From positions 6,887,001-6,951,000 of the forward strand of contig OY987265.1 of the NCBI GenBank assembly GCA_963920665.1: DNA of 64,000 nt, in the 5' to 3' direction. The position numbers and the translations under genes were made by a program. Positions 11,712-23,987 of this stretch are shown here, piece after piece. The first letter of the stretch is position 1; each line of letters begins with the position of its first letter. The stretch is from Straminergon stramineum (lineage: Eukaryota > Streptophyta > Bryopsida > Hypnales > Calliergonaceae). The notes under the pieces are model-generated. The model was given only the letters and a program-made list of their open reading frames with translations. It was not told the DNA's origin and searched no databases.

Positions 11712-12230
11712 TCCAAAATTTGGATTTTGAAAAATGCAATATATGTTTCCTGTGAGTTGCTTTGTACCATTCATGTAGCTTCTCATTTTGGATCTCACTG
11801 ACACTGCCTGTCTGGAGAGATTCATATCGAAATTTTTACTAAGTTTTGCACATCAGTGCTTGTCTCTCGTCCTGCTCTACGAGGTGAAGATTTATGGTCC
11901 AACATTTGGATTGAAGAAATCCAAATATTTTTCTTGATTTGCTTTTGTACCATTTATATGTTCTCATTTTGGATCTCACTGACACTGCCTGTTCCTGAGA
12001 GATTCATGTCGAAATTTTTATTAAGTAGTTCTGCACATTAGAGGTTGCATCTCGTCCAGCTCTTCGAGATGAAGATTTCTGATCCAAAATATTTGGATTA
12101 AAGAAATCAATGTATGTTTCTAGAGTTGCTTTGTACCATTTATGTATTCTCGTTTTGGATCTCACTGACACTGCCCGTTTCTGGGAGATTCATCTCGAAA
12201 TTTTATTATGTTCTGCACACCAGGGGTTGT
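11681..12230 (+). repeat. ~185-bp tandem triplication of CDS end plus 3' region
   Basis: Three units start at 11681, 11867 and 12052 (periods 186 and 185 bp). Each opens with TCGTCC(T/A)GCTCT, then the codons for the C-terminal Arg-Pro-Ala-Leu-Arg, and later contains TTTTGGATCTCACTGACACT and GAGATTCAT. Unit 1 includes the real stop codon at 11709-11711. Unit 3 preserves the codons Ser-Arg-Pro-Ala-Leu-Arg-Asp-Glu-Asp-Phe-stop; unit 2 has diverged (Gly-Glu-Asp-Leu-Trp). The array therefore carries two spare copies of the gene's last codons in its 3' flank. Confidence 0.85.
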
Positions 12231-13162
12231 ACCTGACACTGAAGTTGTGATTTGTCAATTGATTTTGTGATGTATCTTTGTAAAGTATGAGGATAATTAT
12301 ACTGAAAGCCTGGTTCACGTGTTTATTGGCTCTGGATTGAAGAGGAGGAGACCTTGCATCAACTAAAATCTACTTCTACAGCGAATGTGAGGAAGGTTGA
12401 GAAGGTTGCTACTCAGAAAACAAGGCTTTGCTTCTCCGTGCTTCAGTATGCCTTGCCGCAGCTGCTTGTTTTGATTGCTTCTAGATGTCAACACTCACGA
12501 ATGAATCATTCTCGACTTGTTCTTTGCCTTCACCTAGGTTTGGAAATATGCCTCGTTTTGTAAATCTTTCCCAGCACCAAAATGGAGTTGTTTCAAGGTC
12601 TAATCAGTTGTAGGTTTTGTTTGAGGAATTGTACAGTACAGGGTGAAACTTGGCCCAATTATCATGGAGTTTATGGTTCCAATTATGTGTTTTTGATTAC
12701 AGAAAGTGTCACTTCTGATTTTCATGACAAATGAATTGATGGCTTAAAAGTTGGATGATGTGATGCGTTTCAAGAGAAATCCAAAAACTTTAAAAAAAAA
12801 TTGGGGCACCTTTGATCAAGTGGAAGGGATTCAATTTTTAATAATGCATTTTTGAAAGGGACTGAATTGTTAATTGCTCTCTTTTTGCTCCTCCCTTTTT
12901 CCTAATTCTCTTAAGTTATTGAAGAATTTTAGCAATCTTTGATTTTACAGGGTAAGTTCGCTATTTTCAATATTTTTTTTGTGAGAACATGAGACATGAA
13001 AAATGTGTCATTTAATCGCAAAGGTCTCTGAACCCCTTTTCTATCACACTTGTTAGCTTGTCTATTTGTGTTTTGTCTTTGTTACTATCATATTTGAGTG
13101 GAACTATATACTAAAACATATAGTGTTCAAGCATGTGAAGTTAAATTGCAATCTATATAAAC
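12231..13162. other. Intergenic, 3' flank of the CA1P gene
   Basis: No gene recognised. AT-rich, with several short open frames that look random. The transcript probably ends in or just after the triplicated region, but I cannot place the poly(A) site. Confidence 0.4.
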
Positions 13163-14122
13163 ACCTAAGTGCCCCAAGAGACCAAAAGTGTCGCCACATA
13201 CTTCAGAAGTCTAATTCAAAATGCTTTTAATTAAATTTTGCATCCAATGTCCAAATTTAACAAAACTTGTTGAAAAATTTGTGCACAAACTTGTGGTAAA
13301 ATTTTTAGATGAATCCAAGGTGTAATATTTTTTGGAAACCATTCAAAGTTCATGGGTTCAATTTGAATTCACCAAACTGCACTTTGATGGTTGCAACTTC
13401 AGGGCATGTATCTCCATCCAATGCTTCTTTTCAAGAAAATTTGTTGGTTTATTTTCCCCTTGAAGTCTAGAGTTATTGTGGTAAAATTTTCATGTCATTC
13501 TAAGAAGTTTTGAATGCCTTTGGGAGCAATTCAAAGTTCAAAATGTGGACATTTTTGGACTACGGTGAACATTGGCAATTTGTTTCTTCTTCATATAGTG
13601 TCTGTTTCTAATTTAAAAAATTAAGAAAGTTGGGCATTCTAGTCTAGTTTACGTAGTTAAATTTTCATATTAATCCAAAAAGTTATGAGTAATTGAGAAG
13701 AATTTTAGTAGGAGGTTTAACCTTAGATGTGTTGGTAACTTTTTTTTGCTATTTTTTGAAATTTCAAAGCCATTTTGCAAACACAATGAGTCAATTGAAT
13801 GATATTTTCTTTCACCAATGTATTTGTATGCTAGTTTGGAAGCGCTTTTTAGTTTAATGTTTCTTCATTTGAGTAGGTTTAGGAATTGAATTTCACCTCC
13901 AAATGTGTTCCTAGGAAAATTTCAGCATCTTTTTTCCACACTAAAACATTATAATCTTGCATTCTATGGAGCAAATGACACCAAATTTGATTCTCATCAT
14001 CTTCAACATTTACGCTGTAAGATTGCACAATTCAGATTTATAGACTTTAGTGACATTTAGACCTAAAACACTTCAAAAGCACTGATGTTTTGAAATCCAA
14101 AATGCCCCTAGGTTTTTAGGGC
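13163..14122 (-). mobile_element. Decayed copy of the 1.27 kb TTAA element (inverted)
   Basis: Reverse complement of much of 59100-60370. Its right end (13.9-14.12 kb) matches the start of that element: CATTATAATCTTGCA, a GTGACATTTAGACCTA segment and a final TTTTTAGGG-C-TTAA. Its left end shares GACCAAAAGTGTC with the other element's right end. It is about 300 bp shorter; the copy at 59 kb has an internal duplication of about 160 bp that accounts for part of this. The left TTAA is no longer intact (ATAAACA), so this copy is older. No coding capacity. Confidence 0.65.
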
Positions 14123-14650
14123 TTAAGGATATAAACTATTACAATTTCCAAAGAATATTGGAAAAATATGTTAAATTCAAGAGTCATAAGAAACACCTAT
14201 TTTCATCTATGAAAGTGCAAATTGATTTGTTGGAAAGGATTTGGACATCAAACAATTAAACTACTTGTGTCCAAAGATTTGAGGCAATGCTTAATTACTA
14301 AGTTCTATTGTTTGAAAAGAATATTGAATTCTTTTTCCAAACACTCTCCATTTATTAAATAATGGTTGAAATCACCAAAATTCACCCAATGTCTTAACAA
14401 AGGAAGATGAATCACCACCAACACATGGACAAATGTACATACATTCATGTGGATAAATAACCAATAGTTTATCCATAATTTATATCTGAACATGAATATA
14501 AAAAAAAAAAAGCATCACCACTCCAATCACAATTGCGAGTTACAATGTAATGAAAAGACACATTGCATCCTTTTTTTCCCATGCTTCCAAACATTGAGAG
14601 CCCTTGATATTTTTTTTTAAATCCCCCTCCAATGCTATTGATCTCAAAAA
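14123..14650. other. Intergenic, nothing recognised
   Basis: AT-rich sequence without recognisable genes or clear repeat borders. Confidence 0.4.
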
Positions 14651-14654
14651 AACA

Positions 14655-14840
14655 ACTTGGGATACAGATATGGGATATTGTACTTATATTGGATACGGAT
14701 ACGGATACAAGATACTACACTAGAACGGGATATTGTATAGAGATAGGAATATTGTACTAGTTCAGGATACGGATATGGATACAGGATATTGTACTGGAAC
14801 GAGTGCTGGATATGGACACAGGATACAGCAGACTGGAATA
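14655..14840 (+). repeat. Degenerate GGATA(C/T) tandem repeat
   Basis: Words such as GGATACGGATACGGATACA, GGATATTGTACT and GGATACGGATATGGATACAG recur through about 185 bp. The base unit is six bases (GGATAC), partly organised into a longer unit containing GATATTGTACT. Non-coding; the open frame through it (Asp/Thr/Gly-rich) merely reads the repeat. Confidence 0.75.
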
Positions 14841-15807
14841 AATCCCTTACAGAATGCTAAACCTGATGGCTTCTCAAAATTACAAGTATGGGAAGTGGAG
14901 GGGGGAGTTGTGAAACAGAATAAATTTAAATTGATTCAAACTATAATTTTTAAACCCAGAGGGTATGGAATGAAGCGAATTTAAATTGGTGTAAGTTACT
15001 TTTTTTGATATCATTGTGACAGTTTGTCACAATGATGATGGGCTCAAAAGATACTGGAACTGTTTCAAAAAAACTGAAAATTTAAAATCTCTGCTCAGAT
15101 GTGGCCGGTGATCAACAAGGACCATCCAACACACTCCCAATGCTTTTGGAATAAAACTACTATTAATTTATTCCCCCACCTGCACCCCGACCCCCTATGA
15201 GTGTTGGCCCGAGAGATGCAGCCCCCGTCGGTTTCCTCCCGGGGACCCCGAGAGATTGAACTGATGGTCCGAATGTTGTGAAAATGCGGATTCAGATGCT
15301 GCAATCATGACACATGGCGAGAATCATCACCTGTCTTTCCCCATGGAAAAGCTTCTGGCTGTCATTCAAAGGCTGCCATGAGGAATATGGATGCAAGGGA
15401 GTCCACTCGTCTGCAGATTTCCTCAAAGAACGTGCAAAACGGGAAATATATACATATGTATGACCCCCCCACGGACTGTGACCACGGGACTGCACTCGGT
15501 GTCCAAGAGGGGCCAGGGGGGCAACATGGGTTCTGTAGCACAAGCCTTTGCTCACAATAACTCTGACATTGTTCAGTGTATCACACCAACTGTACCAAAT
15601 TACATGGGCATGGCCGGGTTTTTTTCCCTTTCACAGGTCAATTTTGACTTTGACCCTTGTTTTCAGCTTTTGTTGATGGTGTAAGGCAATGCGGATGCAG
15701 AAACAAGTCACTAGTAGAAATGTGGTCTGTGTAGACTAGGGAAATGATTCACAAGAAGACTCACATGACAAACTTGACAATTAGTTGGTCTCTGGGTAGT
15801 CATTCTC
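14841..15807. other. Intergenic; GC-richer island 15090-15600
   Basis: A stretch of about 500 bp is clearly richer in G+C than its surroundings. It contains several short frames on both strands, none recognisable and none with convincing exon borders. It may be a decayed gene, a non-coding RNA or transposon sequence; the sequence alone does not decide. Confidence 0.35.
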
Positions 15808-16139
15808 CTAAGGTAGGAGGCTCGAAATCTGCACAGGCTCTAAAACCGCACACCTCCTCAAATGTACACTATGTGTACATGGGTTTTTTTCATTTTTACA
15901 TGGATGTACCAACAGTGTACATTTGAGGAGGTGTGTGGTTGTAGAGCCCTATGCCATTTTGACTTCAAAAACTCATAACTAATTCTACAAAGCTCCAAAA
16001 AATATGAAACAACTTGGGTTAGATGTCAATTCCTCTTGTCTTTCAAGAAAAATTTACTGAAAAATATTTCAATAAGTTTCACCTCCCCAAAATTCAGTTT
16101 TAGCTCTTAGATGGGCACTTTATGAACCTCCTACCTTAG
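15808..16139. mobile_element. 332-bp fold-back MITE with CTAAGGTAGGAGG ends, copy 1
   Basis: Begins CTAAGGTAGGAGGCTC and ends GAACCTCCTACCTTAG, giving inverted ends of about 13-16 bp. Just inside, CTAAAACCGCACACCTCC and ACATTTGAGGAGGTGTG form a second, internal hairpin (15838-15945). Exactly the same length as the copy at 21051-21382 and alike throughout. The target duplication is unclear (ctc left, tct right), so I leave the superfamily open. No coding sequence. Confidence 0.75.
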
Positions 16140-17507
16140 TCTGTGTAACCTTTGTTTCTGCTAGAGAGTCATACCAGGTGTGAGGGTTAGTTTTGTCCAA
16201 AGGAAGTGCCAAAATTGGATTTCCACATTAGATTTTTGGAGGTTCAAATGTCACCCTGAACCAAGTTAGAACGAGATGACATGTGGTATATTTTGACAAA
16301 AAATATTAAATTGATATTACTTGCATATTTGAATTTGGATACATGCATCCTTCATTCCACATCAGCTATTCTAATTCAACAAAAATTGGCTAGAATTTGA
16401 AAGAAAAAAAATAGAATTGCACCTAATTGTGACCTATATCTAAAACCAATCCCTATAGATTGTGCCTAAAATATAAAGCCTCAATTTGTGAGGTTTGTGA
16501 GGCCTAGAGTCAATTTTTTGGATATGCATATTTCGAGCTTTTGAAAGTTCATCATTTGTCCATGTGTACTAAAAATGCAAGCAAATAGATTTTGGAATCT
16601 CTTTTTTGACTCCTATCAAAACTTAACAAAAATTTAGGCAATTTTAAAATAGGAATTATCCTCAACTATTTATTTGGAAGTTTTTAGGTGCAATTACTTT
16701 ATTTTATAGCAAAATTTAGACCAAAAGAATGTGTCATGCAATGGAAGTAGAGAAATGCATAGAGAAAACCAATCCAAAAGTAGAGAAATAATCAAATTGA
16801 CACTCATCTTAGTAAAACCATAATGTTTGAAAATAGGATCATTTGTATTTCCAACACACACACATGCTAAAGAGAATACAACAAGCAACCAAATAGTGAA
16901 GTCACATAATGACACTTGTTCCAAAGCTTCACATTTGCTTCTTTCACTCAAGTAGGAGGTGCTAATTTTCTACTTGTTTCAAGAACTGTCTCTATAATTA
17001 GACCATGAAGTGTTACTACATGAATGAAAAAACTATCTAGTAAAGAATTGATGCCAATTTGGGACTATTGTTGTACAATTTTATGAGTGTTTGGGGAGTG
17101 AGTTTGATTTGGAAGTACAATAGACAAAATTTCAATGTAAGTAATGTAGAATTATGAATAGTGGGATACTTTGTGCCATCTTGGGAAATTACATGCACCA
17201 TGTTGTTCCAATTGAATGTTTGCATTCCTTCACTTCAGGATGCCATTTGCACCATTGACGAACAACTTTTTGGCATTTAATGATAGTACCCATGGTCTTC
17301 AATAGCACCCTATTGCTTGTGAGCTTTAGAAAATCATATCTAATTCAATTTAGGTCTAAATTTGCAAATCAAATTATGATGGATGTATCCCCCTCTATTC
17401 TTTCTCTGAAAATTTGTCAGAGAATGATTCAATTGGCATAGTAGAGATCCTAAACCAATATCAATGCTATGAAATGGGTGGTTTCTACATCTCCGCCCTT
17501 TAGTTAA
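16140..17507. other. Intergenic, nothing recognised
   Basis: AT-rich, only short random-looking frames, no clear repeat borders seen. Confidence 0.4.
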
Positions 17508-17729
17508 CCCTTGAACGCCAGGCTGGTGCCTGTGGAAATCAGGCATTTTGGAACCGTGTGATATCATCTACTTTAAAAAAATAAAAAATAATCATTGGGA
17601 GTCAGACTACTGTTGAAGATCTTCTCTTTTCACCCCTAATTCCGAAGATGAATAGTTGCACTTCTGTCCTATACAAGAGAATTCCTTATCATTCATCAGA
17701 CGAAAAACGTCCACCTCGGCATTTAAGGG
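17508..17729 (+). mobile_element. TTAA-flanked CCC...GGG MITE, copy A (222 bp)
   Basis: Flanked by TTAA on both sides (17504-17507 and 17730-17733). The left end reads CCCTTGAACGCCAGGCTGG and the reverse complement of the right end CCCTTAAATGCCGAGGTGG, agreeing at 14 of 19 positions. Inner sequence (GGAACCGTGTGATATCATCT, GATGAATAGTTGCA, CTGTCCTA) is shared with the copies at 44010, 52057 (reversed) and 61315. A TTAA duplication with CCC/GGG tips is the signature of the piggyBac superfamily; assignment rests on the termini only, as there is no transposase frame. Confidence 0.75.
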
Positions 17730-18582
17730 TTAAGCTTAGCAGTTAACCTTACCTTCCTTCTTCGTTCATACTCATACAGCATCTTTTTAGGTGTTGATAG
17801 TTGGGGCTGTTGCACAGAGTTGGTAATGAGTGCTTGTAGTACCTTGCTGTTGCGTATTTTCTGCTTCAGATTGTCTGAAAATCTAAAACTTTTTTGAATT
17901 GGGTGCTTCGGTTACAGATACCATGGAATCTATTGACAAAAGAGAATAATTCCAGTCAGGAACTCTGGAATCCAGTCACAGATAAAAACTAATAATTTGG
18001 GTCTTTTTCAGCTTTTTTCTTTAGAGACGAACAAAGATAGGGAATGCAAGGTACTATCAAATTTTCCATCCAAGAAAATAAAAACTGAGGGAAAAAATCC
18101 AAATTCAGTTAAGAGTACAAGATGCCCCTCTACTCTAACCAGGCAACCATGTCCTTCATATTTGAAATGCTTTAGCTGCCTGTAAGTTAAGCTTATGTCC
18201 AACGCAACCAAAACAGGGCTGGTTTGTTCTTCAGTGATATTATGGTAAACCAGCGTATGACAGGCAGAATGACTGGTTTGCTTTGTTGGCATTGTTGAAA
18301 AAAAATTTAATTCAAAAAGTCCACTTTAAGATAAATGGGAGAAATGGGGAGAGCAATTGAAATTTTCTTTTTTTGACAAAGTATGAATTATTTTGTTGTG
18401 AATTTTTGAAGTGTACTACCCTTTATGGTCCCAAAGAGTCTCTAGACTACCCCAAAACCAACAAAAAAAGTGTACAATCTACCCTTGATACTTGTTACCC
18501 AGATAAGTGTTAAAATTACATATGTATTAACGAAAATTGTGCTCCCCTGAAAAAATTCCAAAAAATACAATAGGAAGTATTA
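17730..18582. other. Intergenic, nothing recognised
   Basis: AT-rich. Contains (18240-18285) a minus-strand copy of a short word pair, CAGTCATTCTGCCTGTCATA plus GGTTTACC, which recurs at 24783-24820 and in part at 24285-24315. It is probably the tip of another repeat family that I could not delimit. Confidence 0.4.
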
Positions 18583-19156
18583 CTCCCTCTAACCCCAAAT
18601 GATCTTCATGTTGGACAAAATGTCCTAGATTAAGGCTAAAAATAAGGCTAATAATTATAGATTTTGCATTGTAAATAGAATTTGGCACACTCCTAGCACC
18701 CTAGAAATTGTGAGTTTTAGAGCCCTTTTTGAAGTGCAGTTTTAGAGTATTGAAAAGTGAAACTTATTGGGCATTTTCAAGGATTGAGGACCATTGGGCA
18801 CTTAATTGTTGAGTGCAAGGTTGTCATTTTGTGGGCCTAAGACCATGTGTGGAGTGTGGACTTCTTTTCCACCTACTAGAGCTTCATCTCTTCCAATTAG
18901 GCAATACTCAAAGAGTTGCAAAAAATATGAACGAACAATGTTGATTGACCCCTATAGTCATTTCATTTGTCTTTCAATTGACGATTGGATGGATGGAGGA
19001 AAAACTAGTACTCTGAGTTATTTTGTTGGTCCTAGATATCAATCAAAAGCCAAACCATTTTGACTAATTTGCAACATCTCAAAGTGCAACAAGCAAAAGA
19101 TCATTTTGGGATAGAAAATTAAATCCAATAGGAAGATCATTTTGTGACAAAGGGAG
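18583..19156. mobile_element. Stowaway/mariner-like TIR element (574 bp)
   Basis: Left end CTCCCTCTAACCCCAAATGA and right end, reverse complemented, CTCCCTTTGTCACAAAATGA, each followed inward by TCTTC. TA dinucleotides border both ends (18581-18582 and 19157-19158), the target duplication of Tc1/mariner elements. CTCCCT tips are typical of plant Stowaway MITEs. Longer than most MITEs, but no transposase is recognisable in the frames. Confidence 0.75.
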
Positions 19157-21050
19157 TAATTGTTAATAGAATTTATAAAAACTATACTCCCCTCCTCATT
19201 GAATTCACCTTGATAAGTGATAATTTGAATCAAAGTGAAGCTATAAAAATCTATAACTTGGATGACATTGAATTAGGTCCATCACGTATTGTATAGATTA
19301 TGTGGTGGTTGGCATTAATACTATTATATATAGCTCATAAAATCTTCATACATCATCCATTCCACATCATGCACTACACATTCCACATCATGCAAACAAT
19401 AGTGGTCATAAACTCCATCAATCTCTCCAGGATTTAAACTTCAAGCTTCTTTACATCAACCTCCATGTGTTCCAATGTTGTGCCATTCAAGGATTTAGCA
19501 ATGTTATGATGTTGTGATAGATTTGTGATTTGATGATTTAGATAACTTGGACATTTAGGTCTACAATGAAGAAGGGCTCTGAAATTTGTTTTGGTATACA
19601 AGAATCTCATCAAACTACTTTCAATTCATTCTTCCATTACACTCAAATGTATGATGGCATTCATATCTTATGTATTTTCATTCTTATTTATGTAAGTGTT
19701 ATTGTTGGTATTAATTCCAAAGTCACATAAGTGTTCCAAAAATTCTATACTACCCTCCTTAGGTGTTAAAGTGTTAACACTATATAAGTGTTACAAGTTT
19801 CCTTACTCCCAAGTGTTAATAGATATTGAAGGCGGATTGTGTCCATAATAGTCATCTCACACCTAAAGTACTATAGTCATAATATTTTTTTAACATGGCT
19901 GGAACATGAAAGTCTGAAAGTCACTTCTTTTGATAACTTTTCACTAAAAAGGTGGAAGTTCCTATTGCAATCACTAATTACTCCATCACCATTGTCCAAG
20001 ACATGGATTGTGACCACTAACTCAATCTAATGTAGTCCAAATTTCATTCATTGAAAAAGTTTGTCATAGGTTGATGCAAGATTGTAATGGGTCATTCCTT
20101 TAGGTGTATATTATGGGTGGTTAGTTTGTCATAGGTTGGTTTACCTTAAGATGTTCTTGTTGATATTGTCTAGAGCTCACATTTTTTCAATATGGAATGG
20201 TTAGCATAAAGTATACTCTAATTGTAGAATGTGCTACATGACTAAAATATGTCATATACAAGCAACATATAACTATACATCCTTCAATATGATGTGGTAT
20301 TTCAAATTCAAATAATGTCTTTTTTTTCACAAATATGTTCAAGACATGATTATAAATTTTTATATCTTTGCTTTTTCATTCCTTGATTATAATCCTGATC
20401 CGCATGTAGGTGGATGATAATTATATGTATAATTCCTTGCATGGCATCACATATTCTAAATACCAACAATGCTTGTGTGTAATATGTCATTTTTGAAAGT
20501 GACAAGTGCACATCCCCTAATCCGGTTCTCCTTCACTTTGAAAAATATATTCCCTCATATTTATTGCTCATTGAATCAAATCTCTTCTAAAAACGTTGTT
20601 TTCCACATTCAAAATATGATTCATGCAAACATTATGAAATCAAGATGCAAATTCAAATGATCATGGAAATTTTGTAAAGGATGAGTCTCCAAAGTATTTG
20701 CAATTCTACATGGCTAAATCATAAGTATTTGTCATATACAAACAACAATAGATTTATTTTGAAGAATGGTTCAAGAATGGAGTCACTCCCTTCTTGATAC
20801 CCAAGATGCTAAAGGGTTAATCCTCAGATCAATTTGTTGTCATATTAACTTATAGAATTTGTTTTAGCAATACAAATTGCATTGATTTATCTTGATAAAA
20901 GCGTGTGACACTAATTAACCAATATCAAAATATTATGAACTAATGCAAGTTGAAATAATACCATGTCGCATCAATTTCTAGAATTTCTTTTTGTATAGTG
21001 TACTAATTTATAGAATTTTCTAGGTGATGATAATTTGCCCCACACTCTCA
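19157..21050. other. Intergenic, nothing recognised
   Basis: AT-rich, without a recognisable gene or repeat borders I can support. Confidence 0.4.
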
Positions 21051-21382
21051 CTAAGGTAGGAGGTTCTAAAAGTGTACAAACTCTAAAATCGCCCACCTTT
21101 GCAAATGTATACTATTTGAACAAGCTACTTTTTCATTGTACCAATGATGTACAAATAGTGTACATTTGAGGAGGTGGGCGATTTTAGAGCCCTATGCCAT
21201 TTCAACTTCAAAAATTCAGAAATAATTCTACAAAACTCCAAAAAATATAAAATGACTTGGGTTAGATGCCAATTCCATTTGTCTTTCAAGGAAAATTCAC
21301 TGAAAAATATTTCAAGAAGTTTTACCTCCACAATTTCTGGTTTCAGCTCTTAGATGAGTGCTTTATGAACCTCCTACCATAA
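21051..21382. mobile_element. 332-bp fold-back MITE with CTAAGGTAGGAGG ends, copy 2
   Basis: Starts CTAAGGTAGGAGGTTC and ends GAACCTCCTACCATAA. Same 332-bp length as the copy at 15808-16139, with the same internal hairpin (AAAATCGCCCACCT against AGGTGGGCGATTTT) and the same downstream words (CTATGCCATTT, ACTTGGGTTAGATG, TGTCTTTCAAG). Confidence 0.75.
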
Positions 21383-21536
21383 TAGGACAAATCGGTGGTA
21401 GTACATGAACCACTCGTATTTCTTTTATATTGGAGGGAGCACTGTATCGTGATCCTCGTGTAGTCTTTTAACTTAACTTATTGCTCCCCAAAAAATCCCT
21501 GCCTGTAGTTTACAGCACTGCAATTGGGGTCGCCCC

Positions 21537-21821
21537 ATGGCTGAAACGGAGGTCACCATTGACCAACATCTCGGATCTTTGCACTATTCCAAATATGCCA
21601 AGAGAGATGTTGAATTTCCACTGTCAGTCAGTTGTACTGGAAGCCATTTATTGGTGCTGCAGCCACTGATGGAGTGGGTGCAGGAGGAGGAAAGTTCAAC
21701 GAACAATTGCAAACCCAAGTTCTATAAGTTAACTTACAAGTCCCGGCCAGTTGCGAGGCCGGGCAGATTCAGCTCCACAAGCCTTTTTCTTTTTGCTACA
21801 GGATCACACAGGCAGACTTGA
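21537..21821 (+). CDS. Unrecognised 94-residue open frame (doubtful)
   Basis: ATG in a fair plant start context (ccccATGGC) in a locally GC-richer stretch. The N-terminus reads Met-Ala-Glu-Thr-Glu-Val-Thr-Ile-Asp. The product is acidic in the middle and basic near the end, with no signal peptide or membrane span. I recognise no family, see no convincing splice partners, and the frame may be chance or a relic exon. Listed only because base composition and start context stand out from the surroundings. Confidence 0.15.
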   Translation: MAETEVTIDQHLGSLHYSKYAKRDVEFPLSVSCTGSHLLVLQPLMEWVQEEESSTNNCKPKFYKLTYKSRPVARPGRFSSTSLFLFATGSHRQT

Positions 21822-22184
21822 CAAGAAGACAGACAAGGTGCACAAAACAAGGGCAAGGCTCCCCGTGTCCGAAACCTATGTAAGGAGTGCGATAATATTT
21901 GAGAACTGAGTTACTCATCATCCATACATGCTCCGTATGGCAATCTGAGTTTGTCAGCATTTGTAGCCGAATACTCCTATACCTATTGTCTGTCTGCACA
22001 TGGGCTCATACATACAATACTAGCATGCACCTATTGTAGGGGAAACCTGTGCATGACAAATCACAGGAATGCTTGTCATGCTTTAAGGTTCATTGTGAAT
22101 GTCGGATGCAATAGTTGGATGATATTTCTCTTGGATGAAAATGTGATGGATTTTGTGATAGGAGTTGTGACACTGTATACTTAA

Positions 22185-22557
22185 CCTCTAAACGACAGGC
22201 TGGTTACCGTGGGAGAGAGGCAGGATGTGAACAGTAACAATAAGTATGCTGACCGCAAAAGAAGGCATTGTTCCTGTGCTTGCGAAAGTTAGCAGACCAT
22301 GCTGCCTTTACCGAAATTGAAGGAAGGGTAGCATGCGGCCTAACACCGTCTTCTGATTCTCTCTGCCATCTAGACACAATCCGATATATCCAAAAATGAC
22401 AATGCATTCAATGAGTCTAATTCTGGCTTTTCATGACAGTACAAGTTTGCATGACTACAATTAAAAAAAAAGTGGATGAAAAATGGCTTGCTTACATCGT
22501 GCAAATTGCTTTTCTAACATCCATCGGACAAAAAATGTTTGCAGCGTCGCTTAGGGG
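22185..22557. mobile_element. TTAA-flanked CCT...GGGG MITE, 373 bp
   Basis: TTAA on both sides (22181-22184 and 22558-22561). Left end CCTCTAAACGACAGGCTGG; right end, reverse complemented, CCCCTAAGCGACGCTGCA. The interior differs from the 222-bp group, so it is a separate family sharing termini. No coding capacity. Confidence 0.7.
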
Positions 22558-22746
22558 TTAATATAGTAGGTTTTATAGTAGATGAGGAAATGCGAGTCTT
22601 GCAATGTGGGTTCAGAAATTTGTATTGTAAAATTATCAACCCCATAAGGACTATAAGAATTGCAAGAATTGTAAACAATATTCATTGCATCTTCAAAGTC
22701 CAAACAAGTGTTCATGTTTTTTTTTAAATTTTTTAGTGGCTATTCA

Positions 22747-23128
22747 TTAGAGAAAGTTTGGACTCTCTGGAGGGTTGCCAGGGTTTGACAAACCAATTTA
22801 TTTCTGGAGCCTATTGAAGCTACTCAGGAGAGGGAATTTTCTGACAAAACAAAGATTCACCTTGTGTGAATATCGGGAGTTCCAAAAGTATATTTTAGTT
22901 TTCTATTCCACAATTGTCAGAGGGATGTGTTTTGGGGGTGCTTTCGAATATCAAAACAACACTTGTCACAACCCTAACTAATAGTACTTCACAATGAATG
23001 CTCTGACATTTGAAAGTCACGAAGTGCAGAAATAGGGGAAAAGTTCTTTAAGCAAAATAAATGTAATACAGTGAGGGTCCCTACCGGCACTTCTTGGGAG
23101 CCCTCTGGAGAGTCCAAACTTTCTCTAA
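22747..23128. mobile_element. TIR element with 28-bp inverted ends (382 bp)
   Basis: Left TTAGAGAAAGTTTGGACTCT with CTGGAGGG following; the right end is its reverse complement with two mismatches over 28 bp. If the tips are GAGAAAG, a TA dinucleotide borders both sides (mariner-like); if the ends include TTA/TAA, a Harbinger-like reading is possible. No transposase frame. Confidence 0.7.
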
Positions 23129-23987
23129 TATTTCTTTTGACCCTTGAGTGCTTTGACGTCTGTTTTGTGGACAATGAATAGATGGAAACTGAAGTTTTAT
23201 CCTCCTAACTGCTTAGATGAAAGTTATTCAAATTTGTGGAGAGACTTTGTCATGTTGTTGTCCTATCTAAAGGTTGGATTTGGTATTACTGGAGTACATA
23301 TTTTTCTAAAATTACCAATGTGCAAGTATGTCAAGTGGTTAATCGAGCCAAAATTGCATTGACTCTAGTTCAAAACAAGATTTGCCAAAATCAAGTCACA
23401 AATTTGAAGAACACAAAAATTTCAAAAATTCACCATGTGAAGAGAACCTCATTTCAAATTCATTCCAACAAATGCTACTCAAAAAATGATAATATTTTGC
23501 TTGTAATCGAATTTAGAAGGAATTTTGAAATTTTCCTTTCAAAATTTATAAACAAATATTGGTGACAACATTGGTGAATCTAATTGTAGTGATGGAATCT
23601 GCAATTTATAGTCTACAACTGTTTTATTTGTATATCAATTCCGAAATATTCTCCTAAATAGTCAACTTTACAATGAATTTGGACGTTTTTAGAAGTTAAC
23701 TCCCTCAGTGAATTGTTTTTTCAAGTACCGAGTCTATTTTTTTTTCTCTATAATTTATTCTAATTAAATTTTTTATAGATTTTTTCATGGATTATTTTGC
23801 TAATGTTTTCCAATTGCAACCAGTTCTTTTCCCAATTTCACTGACTAACAATGATTGAACTAACCTACAGTTCTCCCTGAACATGGGTTCGGAGACTAGT
23901 GTACCTTGCTAAAAGCTAGCATGAGCTTCTTACAAAGCAAGGGGCAAATCTCATTCCATACCTAACTCAAAGCAATTTGTAGTTTAA

